Assembly (NCBI GenBank): GCA_023079485.1
Contig: CM041089.1
Location: 16,631,160-16,695,159 of the forward strand
Length of the DNA stretch: 64,000 bases
Source of the DNA: Archilochus colubris
Lineage: Eukaryota; Chordata; Aves; Apodiformes; Trochilidae
Direction of reading: 5' to 3'
This document shows positions 1 to 9,700 of this stretch, one piece after another. The notes under the pieces were generated by a model. The model did no database searches, was not told the origin of the DNA, and saw only the letters and a list, made by a program, of their open reading frames with translations. Position 1 is the first letter of the stretch; the number at the start of each line of letters is the position of its first letter. The position numbers and the translations under genes were made by a program.

Positions 1-668
1 AAGCATTTTTTATAGCCAAGTCATTTAATTATTACTCAATTGCCAAAGCATCAAAGTGCTTCCAAAAACTGCCTTGCAATAGTGCTCATGAAAGCCTTGA
101 AATGACTTGCAAATATATTCAGTAGGAGTGGTTCTTTATTTTTTTTTATTTTATTACCATGGGGAGTGCTGCATGCACAGCAGGTTTTGCTGTAATGCTC
201 ACCATGGATTCTGAGCCTGGGAACTGCACAGCTAGGCTGCAAAATGCTCTGCCTGAAAACTGAGTTCAGAGCAAGCTGCTGGTTTAGTCTGCAGTATTTT
301 ATTTATGTTTAAGTGTTCACTGTTGCAACAGATCCTATCCAAAGGCCACATGTAATTCAAGAGGTAAAGAGAGATATACAGAGGTATGTAAAAAACACTA
401 ACAGAAAACTCCTATTACTGCTGTCCTGACTTGAAAAAAAGAATTTTAGCTGACTAGAAACACACTTGCTGATGACATTACAGCTTTCAGAGGACAGGAC
501 AGATCAGACCAGGTGCAAGAAAAACAGATCCACACTTCAGAAACAGAAATCCTGCCAAATAGAGCAGTAACCCAAGTATGTGTAAAACAGCTTAAAAAAA
601 AAAGGCAATACAGAGTTTTGTTCTCATCCCAGCACAACAGCAGAACCAGAAGGGACAAAACAGCTCAC
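1..668 (-). other. PHRF1: PHRF1 intron (fragment)
   Basis: This is the intron downstream of the RING-half exon, cut by the window edge. It starts with a clear minus-strand donor (AAG then GTGAGC) at 668. The next exon, expected to supply the remaining RING cysteines, lies outside the window. I see no other gene or recognisable repeat here apart from short A/T runs. Confidence 0.75.
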
Positions 669-895
669 CTTGGACCACTCCACAATACAGTCCAAGCAGA
701 AGTAATGGGAACAGTTCTCAGGAGTCCCAACAGCCTGATCCCTGAAGGTGTTGAGACAAATGGGGCAGTTTTCACCATCCTCATCAGAGGAAACGCTCGC
801 TCCATTCACGTGGGGCTCAAATTTCAGAGAACTGCTCATTCCTCCCCCAGCAAACTCAGTTTCTTCCTCCTCCTCTTCATCATCATCTTCACAAT
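669..895 (-). CDS. PHRF1: PHRF1 coding exon with first half of RING finger
   Basis: This minus-strand exon encodes about residues 72-147 of PHRF1 (PHD and RING finger domain protein 1), a nuclear E3 ubiquitin ligase that also binds histone marks and the RNA polymerase II C-terminal domain. It opens with an acidic run (DCEDDDEEEEEE), then a linker, then the RING start: CPIC, followed by a loop with C-x-H, and CLDC before IVEWSK. The stretch FRDQAVGTPENC is strongly characteristic of this family. The acceptor is TTTCAG before 895 and the donor is AAG|GTGAGC after 669. The exon begins with two bases of a split codon that fit the single base left by the exon at 1662-1784, and it ends in phase 0. 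The last RING cysteine pair, the PHD finger and the large C-terminus lie beyond the left edge. Confidence 0.93.
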
Positions 896-1661
896 CTGAA
901 ACAGCAAGAGATGAAAAAAGAATTCATGTGCTGCAGGGCCTCAGCAGTGAGGACAGAGAGGGTGGGCAGGATGGGGCACCAGTTCACAGGAAACTTGGAG
1001 TAAGGTTATTCCCTGGGACTGCCAGAGTGGCTGAAGCCTCTCCAGTTTAAGGCAATCCTTTTTGCTCTTTTCTTTTTTTCCTAATTCCCTTCACTAAAAA
1101 GCAACAGATTATTCTGGTGAAAAATAAAGCCTGATAACATGACTAGTCTTGCAAGAGATTAAAAGGACAGAAAGCAGAAAAACAACAGATTATCAAAATC
1201 AGAGTAGTGTATGTCAGGCTACCACTGAACACTGATATTAAAAAATGAAGTTATAATAAAGTTATCATGTATCCAGCTGCTTTTTTGTTGTTTTTTTTAA
1301 ATAAGACACTCCAGAGGGCAAGAAGCAGCAATACACTTATGTGCAGAAGATGATATAAAAGACTTCAACACTAATTATTTTGAGAGTAAAGGAATCCAGG
1401 TTCCCAGCTGGAGACTGCTTAAAGAATCTTGGGTTTTGTTAATTTTTTTTTAAAACACTCAGCAGACACTGTTGAAAACTGTTTTAAATTCAGTACAAAA
1501 TACAGGTATGTCTGTTATCTTCCTGTAAAGGATTTGGGCACAGGCCTGACACAGCACCTGGGCATTTACACCTCCTGGCTAACCTCTGCAGGAAAAGGTT
1601 TCATCCCACTCTTCCTCCACTTACTAAAACAATTCTTGTTAATGCACATTCACAGGCCTAC
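896..1661 (-). other. PHRF1: PHRF1 intron 3
   Basis: AT-rich intron between the acidic exon and the RING exon, with donor GAAG|GTAGGC at 1661 and acceptor TTTCAG at 896. It has short T and A runs and no gene or dispersed repeat that I can recognise. Confidence 0.8.
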
Positions 1662-1784
1662 CTTCTAATTCTTCATCTTCACTTTCTTCCCTGTCCTCCT
1701 CACCTCCCTCTTCCTCAGTGTCATCATTTTCCTCCTCACTTCTGGTGTCATCTTCTGAATCACAGCTATTTCCACCATTGTTTT
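1662..1784 (-). CDS. PHRF1: PHRF1 coding exon, acidic N-terminal region
   Basis: A 123-base minus-strand exon encoding about residues 31-71, starting ENNGGNSCDSEDD and continuing as an almost unbroken Glu/Asp/Ser stretch. Mammalian PHRF1 also has a long acidic low-complexity segment between its start and the RING finger, so content and position agree. The acceptor is TTTTCAAG before 1784 and the donor GAAG|GTAGGC after 1662. Both exon junctions are phase 1 (one base left, two bases taken) and fit the neighbouring exons without a stop. The acidic stretch probably acts as a disordered linker; that is inference from composition. Confidence 0.9.
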
Positions 1785-2082
1785 CTTGAAAAGAAGAGAG
1801 AAAACACCCATTTGATGCAGACAGAACTATGAAGGAAACAACAGAAATCCTGCTCAGGAGAAACCAGATTTCCTCAGGAGTATCAAACCTGCCTCTTCTG
1901 AGAAGCTCAATGGAAGCATGTAAGCAGTTTGAGATACAGAATTTGAGAAGCAAACAAACAAACAAACAAAGTCAGGAAAAAATAAATGGTCATAAATATA
2001 TCTTTACTTCTCTTTGGAGGTTAAACAAACAGGTTATCCAACTCAAAAGTGGGAATGTGCACATGCAGAGAGGGGGATTTAC
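1785..2082 (-). other. PHRF1: PHRF1 intron 2
   Basis: Short intron of 298 bases with donor ACAG|GTAAAT at 2082 and acceptor TTCAAG at 1785. It contains a small (AAAC)n run near 1951-1970. Nothing else was seen. Confidence 0.8.
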
Positions 2083-2197
2083 CTGTTTCACTGAGGAGCA
2101 CCACACACTGTCTCTTGCCCTTGCCTAGTGCAGCATTCTGGTTTATCAGCTCATCCTGGCTGTCCCCATCCATGGCAGGACATCAGGAACACACTCC
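2083..2197 (-). CDS. PHRF1: PHRF1 first coding exon (start codon at 2173)
   Basis: Minus-strand exon holding the end of the 5' UTR and the first 30 codons of PHRF1. The ATG is at 2173-2171 in the context GCCATGG, a near-ideal Kozak site. The protein starts MDGDSQDELI, close to the start of mammalian PHRF1 (MDDDSLDEL as I recall it). The acceptor is CTTGCAG before 2197, so the leader continues in an upstream noncoding exon. The donor is ACAG|GTAAAT after 2083. The single left-over base joins the next exon to give the in-frame sequence LLSETENNGG. Confidence 0.9.
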
Positions 2198-4847
2198 CTG
2201 CAAGGAGGCAGACTTGAGTGAGCACCTGCAGAAGCAGAGCAGGGGCCAAGAGCATCCATCCCTTAAGGCTGCACAGAGGTGCAGGGCAGAAGGGCCAAAG
2301 GCTTCTGACACCATCCACTCATTTTCCCAGTTCCAAGGCTGAGGTGGCTCCAGGCAGAGAGATCACTGGGAGAAGTTTCACACCCTGCTGAGCCAGATGG
2401 AACCAGCTGCTTGGGAGACTCAGCTGAGGTGACAGGTTCAACTTTATCCTTGGCTTCAGGATGACAGAAAAATGTACAACCAGAACTCCCCACTGAGAAT
2501 GGGAAGAGAAAACCTGTAAACACCCAAACCATCCTGTTTTGCTAGCAATAAAATGCAAAGCTAACACAGGAGACCTGGCAGGATGACAACGTGTGTTTCA
2601 TATCAAAATTATCTGTGCTGCTCAGCTGAAAAGAAAAGAAGGATTACATATTTTAGGTCTTTTTTTATAAAAAAGGCCTTTTCACAGCTCTGTCACAAAA
2701 CTGAGGAGTCTCAGACCTCACATTATTCTAGAGAGGAAACTTGATTTGGTGCACATTAATAGAGTGACAGTAACTGCTGTGCATTAGAGAGCCTGGCAAT
2801 AAAACTGACAGACACTGAGAGGTGTCTGAGGATTCCAACTCATGCTGACAATCAAACCAAAGCCCTTCATACATGACCCTACAAAGTGTTAAAACAGATC
2901 CCTGCAAGCTTCTGTAAGCAAGTAATGGAAAACCAGAATTAATTGGCACTCATAAAGCTAAATGTCAGCCCTCAGTATGAAAACAAAATGGATTCTTCAA
3001 GTGTGGCAAAAAACTTCCAACTGGATGCTCCTCTCCCACTCTCCCTGCTTCACATTACATGTCTTGCATATTAAGAGAATTTTGGGAACAAAACATTATG
3101 CTTCATTCAAGTGCTTTGGATGAGTAGCTTTACTTGCACGTTCCCTTTCTGAGCCATGAAGCACAGCTCTGCACTTAAGAGCCCCAAAAATGTGGGTTTT
3201 GATAAACCAGCCCAAGCTGCAGAGTCTTCAGGGGGGAAAAAAAGAAGCTAAAACTAAAAAAGATCGAATTTCACCATAATCAAGTTCTTGGTAAAAATTT
3301 CTTCTAAGCTCAGTAAGAATCTTCCCTAAACAGAGGTTTAAACAACCAGGTAACTTTGTGGCTGTTGACAGGAGTGTATTAAAAAGCAATTTCTGATGGC
3401 TGAGAACATGCAGCCTCCTCAGAAAGCAGTCAGTCCATGGTGTCGTTGGGAAAATATAGGAAGAAAAACCAGGAATTTTTCAGCTTTCAGCAGTGCATAT
3501 GTGTGAATTATCCAAACAGAAGCTTTACCATACAATATCTTCCCAAAAGCTAAGTTAGCTCCAGCAACACACACCTGCTGGCAATGGCACAGCCAGGATG
3601 CACAAAGGCAGAGCCTGGCAGCACCCAGAGCAGCTGCAGGGATTTACAGAGCACTCCTGGATCCCTCTGTGCCAGTTCCCCATGCCCAGGTTGTGGGAAC
3701 AGAGCAAGTTCCTGCTGCCCTCTCACTGCCAGCTGCAGGCAGCACCCAACCAAAGCCACTCAGGGGGTAAAACCATGGATAAGCCTCCATTTCACTACCA
3801 CTCCCTGCTCCCCAGCTCACCTCAAAGCACAGCAATGTGCTCACTGAGGAAAGGATTCCCCCAAACCACAGTCCTGACCAAAATACCCTTAACCAGACTT
3901 CCAAAGAGCATTCCTGCACTCTGTGGAACAACACAACTAGCAGTGTTTTTTTCACCCTGCTGCCTCACACTGAGATAGCCTTTAAGCAGAGAGTCAAACA
4001 AATCAGCACTTGTGACTTGACAGTCTGACAGATTTATGTTAGAAATGCAAGCCTGGACTTTGCTCAGGGGCAAAGCTTGGTGTTAAGGAAGATCTGGTAC
4101 TGCAGCTGACAGTCAGGTCTTCAAACCTTGCCAGTCTGTTCTGTAAGGGAGCTGTGGACAAGGAGGAACCAAGCAAGATGAAGTGAAATGGAGATTTTAA
4201 GCATGTCACAAATCTTGCCAAACAACCTCTCTCAAACTGGTCAACTGCTCCTAAGAAAGAAACCAAAGTGGACAAAATGTGTAATATGAGAGCATGTTCT
4301 CTTATTTAACAACAATAAGCAGCATTTCCAAGTTTGTTTGTTGGTTTTGGTTTTCCTTGTGGGAAACCTTTCAAACAAATCCCCCTGTGAATGAAACACA
4401 TTCCTTCACCACCTCCCCAAAAGCCCAGCTTGCATTCACTTACCCCATCAGAACTTTCCTAACCCCTGGGCTGGAACTGGCAACAGCAAAACAGAGAGGA
4501 AGCATTTTTAGTATTATTGGTGTATAAAACAAGAAGTTTGGTTAAGAGGAGATGGACAGCAGGCTAAAAAGCATCTGCAGCCCATCTGAAAGAGGGAATT
4601 CCAGCTGCCCCCACTGCTGTTCCCACTGCTCCCTCTGTGCTCCTGGGAACACCCCAGGGTGTGCAGGACCCTGCTGCAGGGAAGGCTCCCACATCCACCC
4701 CTCCTCTCCTCTGCATCCCACTCTGAAGATTCCATCCAGAGTAACTCAGGATTTGTCCCCAGCAGGCAGCTGGTGGCAGATCCCTTGTCCTCTGACTCCA
4801 TTTCACAAGGAAAACCCGTCCCAGTCCCCCAGGCAGCACATCTGGAA

Positions 4848-5425
4848 CAGCGTGGCCAGCAGGTCCAGGGAAGGGATTCTGCCCCTGTGCTCAGCCCTGG
4901 GGAGGCCACAGCTTGAGTCCTGTGTCCAGTTCTGGGCCCCTCAGCTCAGGAAGGAGATTGAGGTGCTGGAGCAGGTCCAGAGAAGAGCAAGGAGGCTGTG
5001 AAGGGATCCAGCAGAATTGCTGTGAGGAAGGGCTGAGGGAGCTGGGGGTGTTGAGGCTGGAGAAGAGGAGGCTCAGGGGAGACCTCATCACTCTCTGCAA
5101 CTCCCTGAAAGGAGGTTGGAGCCAGGGGGGGGTTGGGCTCTTTTCCCAGGCAACTCTCAGCAAGACAAGAGGGCAGGGTCTCAAGTTGTGCCAGGGGAGG
5201 TTTAGGTTGGAGATGAGAAAGAATTTCTTTCTGGAGAGGGTGATCAGGCATTGGAATGGGCTGCCCAGGGAAGGAGTGGATTCTCCGTGTCTGGAGATCT
5301 TTCCAAAGAGCCTGGATGTGGCACTGAGTGCCATGGGCTGGGAACCACGGGGGGAGTGGATCAAGGGTTGGACTTGATGAGCTCTGAGGTCCCTTCCAAC
5401 CCAGCCCATCCTATGATTCTATGAT
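4848..5425 (+). mobile_element. CR1 LINE 3' fragment
   Basis: 5'-truncated copy of a CR1 (chicken repeat 1) non-LTR retrotransposon in plus orientation. It shows the familiar 3' sequence (AACAGCGTGGCCAGCAGG near the start, then GGTGATCAGGCATTGG, GTTGGACTTGATGAGC) and ends in the CR1 tail CTATGATTCTATGAT. It belongs to the same subfamily as the copies at 12019, 12718, 18545, 48222 and 58432. It has no complete reading frame and is dead. Confidence 0.92.
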
Positions 5426-5783
5426 CTGGGGTCCTGCCACGTCCCTCCAGGATCTGCACGCTGCCTCTGCTCTTCCTCAACATCTGGTTTCCAGTTCTTT
5501 TTCAGGAGAACCTCACAGTATTTTCACAAAAGCAGGGATGACAAGATGGGTGAGTACATGGCAGGTGTCTGCTGAGTTCCCCAGCCCCAGGCTGGGTGGG
5601 TGCTGCAGCACAGGCTGGGAGGACAGGTTACATTTGTACAGCAGCTGCCACCACTGATTTCACTTGTACAGCTAAATAATTACAAATTATTCAAGCTGTA
5701 CTACAACAGGGTCTCCTACTGGCTTTAAGAAACAGAGAAGAATGTTTCCTCCAGGATAAGTGTTTATCAAACAAGCACTTCAA

Positions 5784-6180
5784 GAGAGAGAAAGAGGGAG
5801 AGAGGGAGAGGGGGAGAGGGGGAGAGGGGGAGAGAGGGAGAGGGGGAGAGAGGGAGAGAGAGAGGGAAGAGAGGGAGAGGAGAGAAGAGGGAGAGGGGAG
5901 AGGGAGGAGAGGGGAGGAGAGGAGAGGAGAGGGAGAGAGAGAGAGAGGGAAAAGAGAAGAGAAGAGAGAGAGAAAGAGAGAGAAAGAGAAAGAAAGAAGA
6001 AGAGAAGAGAAAGAAGAAAGAAAGAGAAAGAAAGAAAGAAAGAGAGAGAGAAAGAGAGAAAGAGAGAAAGAGAGAAAGAGAGAAAGAGAGAAAGAGAGAA
6101 AGAGAGAAAGAGAGAAAGAGAGAAAGAGAGAAAGAGAGAAAGAGAGAAAGAGAGAAAGAGAGAAAGAGAGAAAGAGAGAA
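5784..6180 (+). repeat. ~400-base polypurine tract, (GA)n and AGAGAAAG repeats
   Basis: Nearly pure A/G on the plus strand. The left part is GGGAGA-rich; the right part (about 6041-6180) is a regular 8-base AGAGAAAG tandem of roughly 17 copies. Open frames through it are artefacts of composition. It lies inside PHRF1 intron 1 with a CR1 fragment starting just beyond its right edge. Confidence 0.97.
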
Positions 6181-6216
6181 TCTTCTAAATCTAAATCCAA
6201 CTTTCCCCTGTTTTAA

Positions 6217-6905
6217 GAATCACAGAAATTTATGGGTTGGAAGGGACCTCAAAAGATCCTGGAGTCCAACCCCTGGCAGAGCAGGGTGACACAGAACACA
6301 TCCAGGGAGGCTCTGGATGGGAAGGAGACTCCAGAACCTCCCTGGGCAGCCTGGGCCAGGGCTCCCTCACCCTCACAGGCAAAAAAAATTCTCCTGGTGT
6401 TTCTCTGGAACCTCCTATGCTCCAGTTTATACCCATTGCCTCTTGTCCTGTAATTGGGCAGCACTGAGAAGACCCTGGCACCATCCTCCTGGCTCCCTCC
6501 CTTTATGTGTTTATAAAGAGGAATGAGGTCACCCCTTCCAAGCTGCAGAGCCCCAGCTCCCTCAGCCTTTCCTCACCAGGAGCTGTTCCACTCCCCTGCT
6601 CTGGGCTCTCTCCAGCACTTCCCTCTCCTTCTGGAACTGAGGAGCCCAGAACTGGACACAAGATTCCAGATGTGGCCTCAGCAGGGCAGAGCAGAGAGGA
6701 AGCAGAACCTCCCTGGACCTCCTGACCAGCCCCTCCTCCTGCCCCCCAGGTGCCTTTGGGCTTCCTGGCCACCAGGACACATCCCTGGCTCCTGGGCATC
6801 CTTCCATCCACCAGCACCCCCAGCTCCTCTTCCCCTTCCCTGCTCTCCAGCAGCTCAGTCCCCAACCAATCCTGGTACCTGGGGCTGCTCTTTCCCAGAT
6901 GTTCT
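6217..6905 (-). mobile_element. CR1 LINE fragment (older subfamily)
   Basis: CR1-type 3' region in minus orientation. It begins with AATCACAGAAATTTATGGGT and TTGGAAGGGACCTCAAAAGA, the reverse complement of a CR1 end, and continues through CCCTGGGCAGCCTGGGCCAG and a GAGGTCACCCCTTCCAAGC block. It differs clearly from the copy at 4848, so it is another subfamily. The right boundary is approximate. Confidence 0.85.
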
Positions 6906-7099
6906 TTTCCAGACTTTACACTTGAAGACACACTGCTTCTTCACTAGCATTTTTATAGATATTTTTTTTTCATCTCTAAAAATCAAAGCTTCAAATTCTG
7001 CCATATAATGTCCTGCTTTGTTAAAAGGGCTTGGTGGTAAAACACACAATTATATGTTCAAGCTGTGGAATGGCACAAATCCAACTCTTATCACCCCAA

Positions 7100-7915
7100 T
7101 GTCCTGGTTTGGGCCAGGATAAAGGGGATTTTCTGTCCTGTCCTTTTGCTTTCAGCTCAGTCTCTTGTAAGCAGCTGCACTTGCTGAAATTCACAGCAAG
7201 TTTCTCAGACAGTGTCTGCTTCTAGGACTGATCCCACTCCATGCTTAGAGTTCCAGCCAGAGCCTGGTGTGCAGAGCCAAGGACACTGCTCAGCTCTGAG
7301 GAACATTTTACCCTCCAGGAGGAATAAAGAGGTCCCACCTGCAGCCTCCTTTGGGCAGGAAGGGACAAGAGAGATGCCAGAACTGACCAAACAGAGGATT
7401 CCATCCCATACACCTCAGACTCAGGAGAAATCTCAGGGATCACCAGGCTCAAGCCAGCTTCCAGCTTCCTGCCCTTCCTGCCTTTCCTGCTTCCCTTCCT
7501 TCACCCCTTCCCTGTTTGCTTCAGCATCCTGGGAGGATTCCATCCCTTCCTCTGCCTGTGCTCCTGATCCATCCCAGCCTGAATCTGTGTGTTCCTGCCT
7601 CCAGCTCCCAACTGCTGCTGACCCCAGGATTCCAGCCTGGACTGTCCCAGGGCTGCCCTGCAGCCTCAGTGGGGATGGGAGAGTTCTTGGGGGTATGGGG
7701 GGAGGAACCTGGGATCAATTTTCCTGTCTATTTGTATAGATTTAGTCATTTTTCCTATTTCTCATTCCTGTTTCATTAAAGCTGTGTAGTTCAGTTTCCA
7801 ACCCATCAGTCTCTCTCCCTCATTCTCTCTCCTTTCTTTATCAGAGAGGGGAGGGGGATTCATAGAGAGTGTCTGGTACTTGGTTTAATCACCAGGGCAG
7901 TGTTAAACCCTGACA
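7100..7915 (+). mobile_element. Solo LTR of an endogenous retrovirus (avian type)
   Basis: It begins TGTCCTGGTTTGGGCCAGG, a start I know from widespread avian (especially passerine) LTRs, and ends GTTAAACCCTGACA. The ends form the TGTC/GACA terminal inverted repeat expected of an LTR. An ATTAAA polyadenylation signal is at 7775-7780, followed by GCTGTGTAGTT. No primer-binding site or internal region follows, so it is solo. I find no matching target-site duplication (CCCAA on the left, GATGG on the right). The family is probably ERVL-like, but that is from memory of similar sequences. Confidence 0.72.
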
Positions 7916-8275
7916 GATGGGATGCTTGCCCTTGTAATACCCAGCTCTCCAGCCTGTCCAGGTCCCTCTGGATGGCAGCACAGCTTCTGGGGTGTCCTCC
8001 CAGCACCAAACTTGCTGAGCAGACTCTGCCCCATCATCAAGGTCATGGATAAAGATGTTGAGCAGGAGTGGACCCAGCACTGATCCCTGGGGGACTCCAC
8101 TGCTCACAGGGCTCCAGTTGGACTCTGCTCCATGGATCACCACTCTTTGGGATCTATTCTGTAGCCAGTTCTTACTCCACCTCTCTGCCCATTCCTCTAC
8201 CCTACATCTCCTGAGCTTGCCTGTTATGGGAGACTGTGTCAGGAGCCTGGCTAAGGTCAGGGTGCAGGACATCCA
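7916..8275 (-). mobile_element. CR1 reverse-transcriptase fragment
   Basis: On the minus strand this encodes [20 protein letters not shown] followed by DLDDG, the conserved block of CR1/LINE reverse transcriptase ([10 protein letters not shown] then F-I-x-DL). Downstream the frame shifts, and LSKF and TPE pieces appear in another frame, so the copy is decayed. It abuts the solo LTR. Boundaries are approximate. Confidence 0.85.
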
Positions 8276-9528
8276 GAAAAGACAAACAAAACAATACAAA
8301 AAAGTCACAAAAGATAAACTCTGAAACACCACTGTCAGGATTGCCCCTTCAATGGTTTAAATAACGGAAGTGCCTAAAAACCTAACAGATAAACCACAGA
8401 AATTAATCCTGGGGTGAGTGAGGAAGGATTTATCCACCCCCATCCTGACCCAGCCCCAAAATTGACACACCCTAAATTGCAGATCCAAAGCTTGCCCAGG
8501 AGCAGGCACTGGGCTCTTCAGGGAGCTTTAATGCAAAGCTGGTGCTGCAGAGGTTCTGTGAATGTCCCAAAGGAGCAGCTGGACAGTCCTGTCCCTCTGA
8601 CCTGAAGGCAGCAGCCAAGCTCTGGGCAGTTCCAGCTGCAGCTCCTGAAGGCACTGCCTCAGTGTTCAGCCTGTGGATCACACACTCCCCAGTGCTGCTC
8701 ATCCTCCTCCTTCTCTCCAGGTTTCTTTTCTTGGGAAAACTCCCCCTTCCTGACCCTTTCACCTCCAGCTTTCCCTGATGTTTACACGGCTGGGAAAACC
8801 ACCAAGACACCAACAAAACCAACCCAAAACCTCCTGCACTTTTATGATTTGTTTGGGGGTGTCAGCACAGCCACAACAAAAGGCTCCAAGCCCCGCTGCC
8901 TGTCAAGCAAGAAAACAACACAGCAAACACCCCTGCAACACCTCAGCAAGGCACCCAGACACAATGAACATTAAAAAAGGTAACTCAGAGCACAGCAAGC
9001 ACCCCCACCCCCGTTACAGACCAGGGGCTGCCCAGTCCCCAGCTACACGGCTCCGAACCTGTCAGGAGGCAGAGAGCCCTCACACCAGAGCTTTGCAGCC
9101 TCCAGCACCAAGCAGAAACCTGCAAGAAGCTTCTGACCTCCGATGCACTCAGCCACAACCCCAGAGGTGTGCTGCTGAAGGAGGAAAGCGTCAGAACCCT
9201 TGAGGTTTATTATTTGGGTTTATTTATTGGGGTTATTCTTTGGGTTTAGTTCAACCCCCCCATTCCCCACGGGAGGGCTCCGGGCAAACACCCCCGGGAG
9301 AGCCCGGCCCAACGCTGACCGCATCTGCCGGCAGCCGTCATGCAGCGGGAGCAGCCCGGGAATGAAGGAACAGAGGCGGTGCCGGGACAGAACCGGGCAG
9401 TACAAACGCCGCCGCCTCAGGGCCGCTTCCCTCCGGAGCTCGCAGCGGGGTGAGCCCCGGCCCCGCCACCGCCCCCCGCGGCTCGGCCCTCGCCCCCAGC
9501 ACCCCGGTATCCGCCCCCGGGTACTTAC

Positions 9529-9700
9529 AGGAGGTGCAGACCCGGGTCTCACATACCCGGACCGGGCCGGGCCGAACCGGACCAGCGCAACCGCCTCACA
9601 GCCGGAAGCCCCCGCGCCCCGGAAGTCTCACGGGAAACACTTCCGGGTGGCGGCAGCGCCGGCGGCCGCAGGACTGAGACACTGCGCATGCGCGGCGGAG
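9529..9700 (-). promoter_or_regulatory. PHRF1: PHRF1 promoter and noncoding exon 1
   Basis: CpG-rich promoter read on the minus strand. Three ETS-type sites lie close together (CCGGAAG at 9602-9608, CCGGAAGT at 9619-9626, ACTTCCGG at 9639-9646), and a perfect palindromic NRF1 site TGCGCATGCGC lies at 9683-9693. A GTAAGT donor at 9528 ends the presumed noncoding exon, which would splice to the acceptor at 2198. The start site is not marked by a TATA box. ETS plus NRF1 is typical of housekeeping, often bidirectional, CpG promoters. Confidence 0.7.

Larger units (their letters stand above)
2198..9528 (-). other. PHRF1: PHRF1 intron 1
   Basis: Inferred first intron of about 7.3 kb, between the promoter-proximal noncoding exon and the first coding exon. 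It holds two CR1 fragments (4848-5425 and 6217-6905), a long polypurine tract, a solo LTR and a fragment of CR1 reverse transcriptase, listed separately. Between 2198 and 4847 and between 8276 and 9200 I see no coding exon or named repeat. The extent depends on the donor called at 9528. Confidence 0.6.

Noticed and set aside
4848..5377. Plus- and minus-strand open frames of 150-170 codons
   Set aside because: They are shadows of the CR1 3' region and recur at the other CR1 copies; this part of CR1 is mostly untranslated.
5691..6200. Ser/Leu/Phe and Glu/Arg/Lys periodic frames
   Set aside because: Translation of the AGAGAAAG repeat; not a gene.
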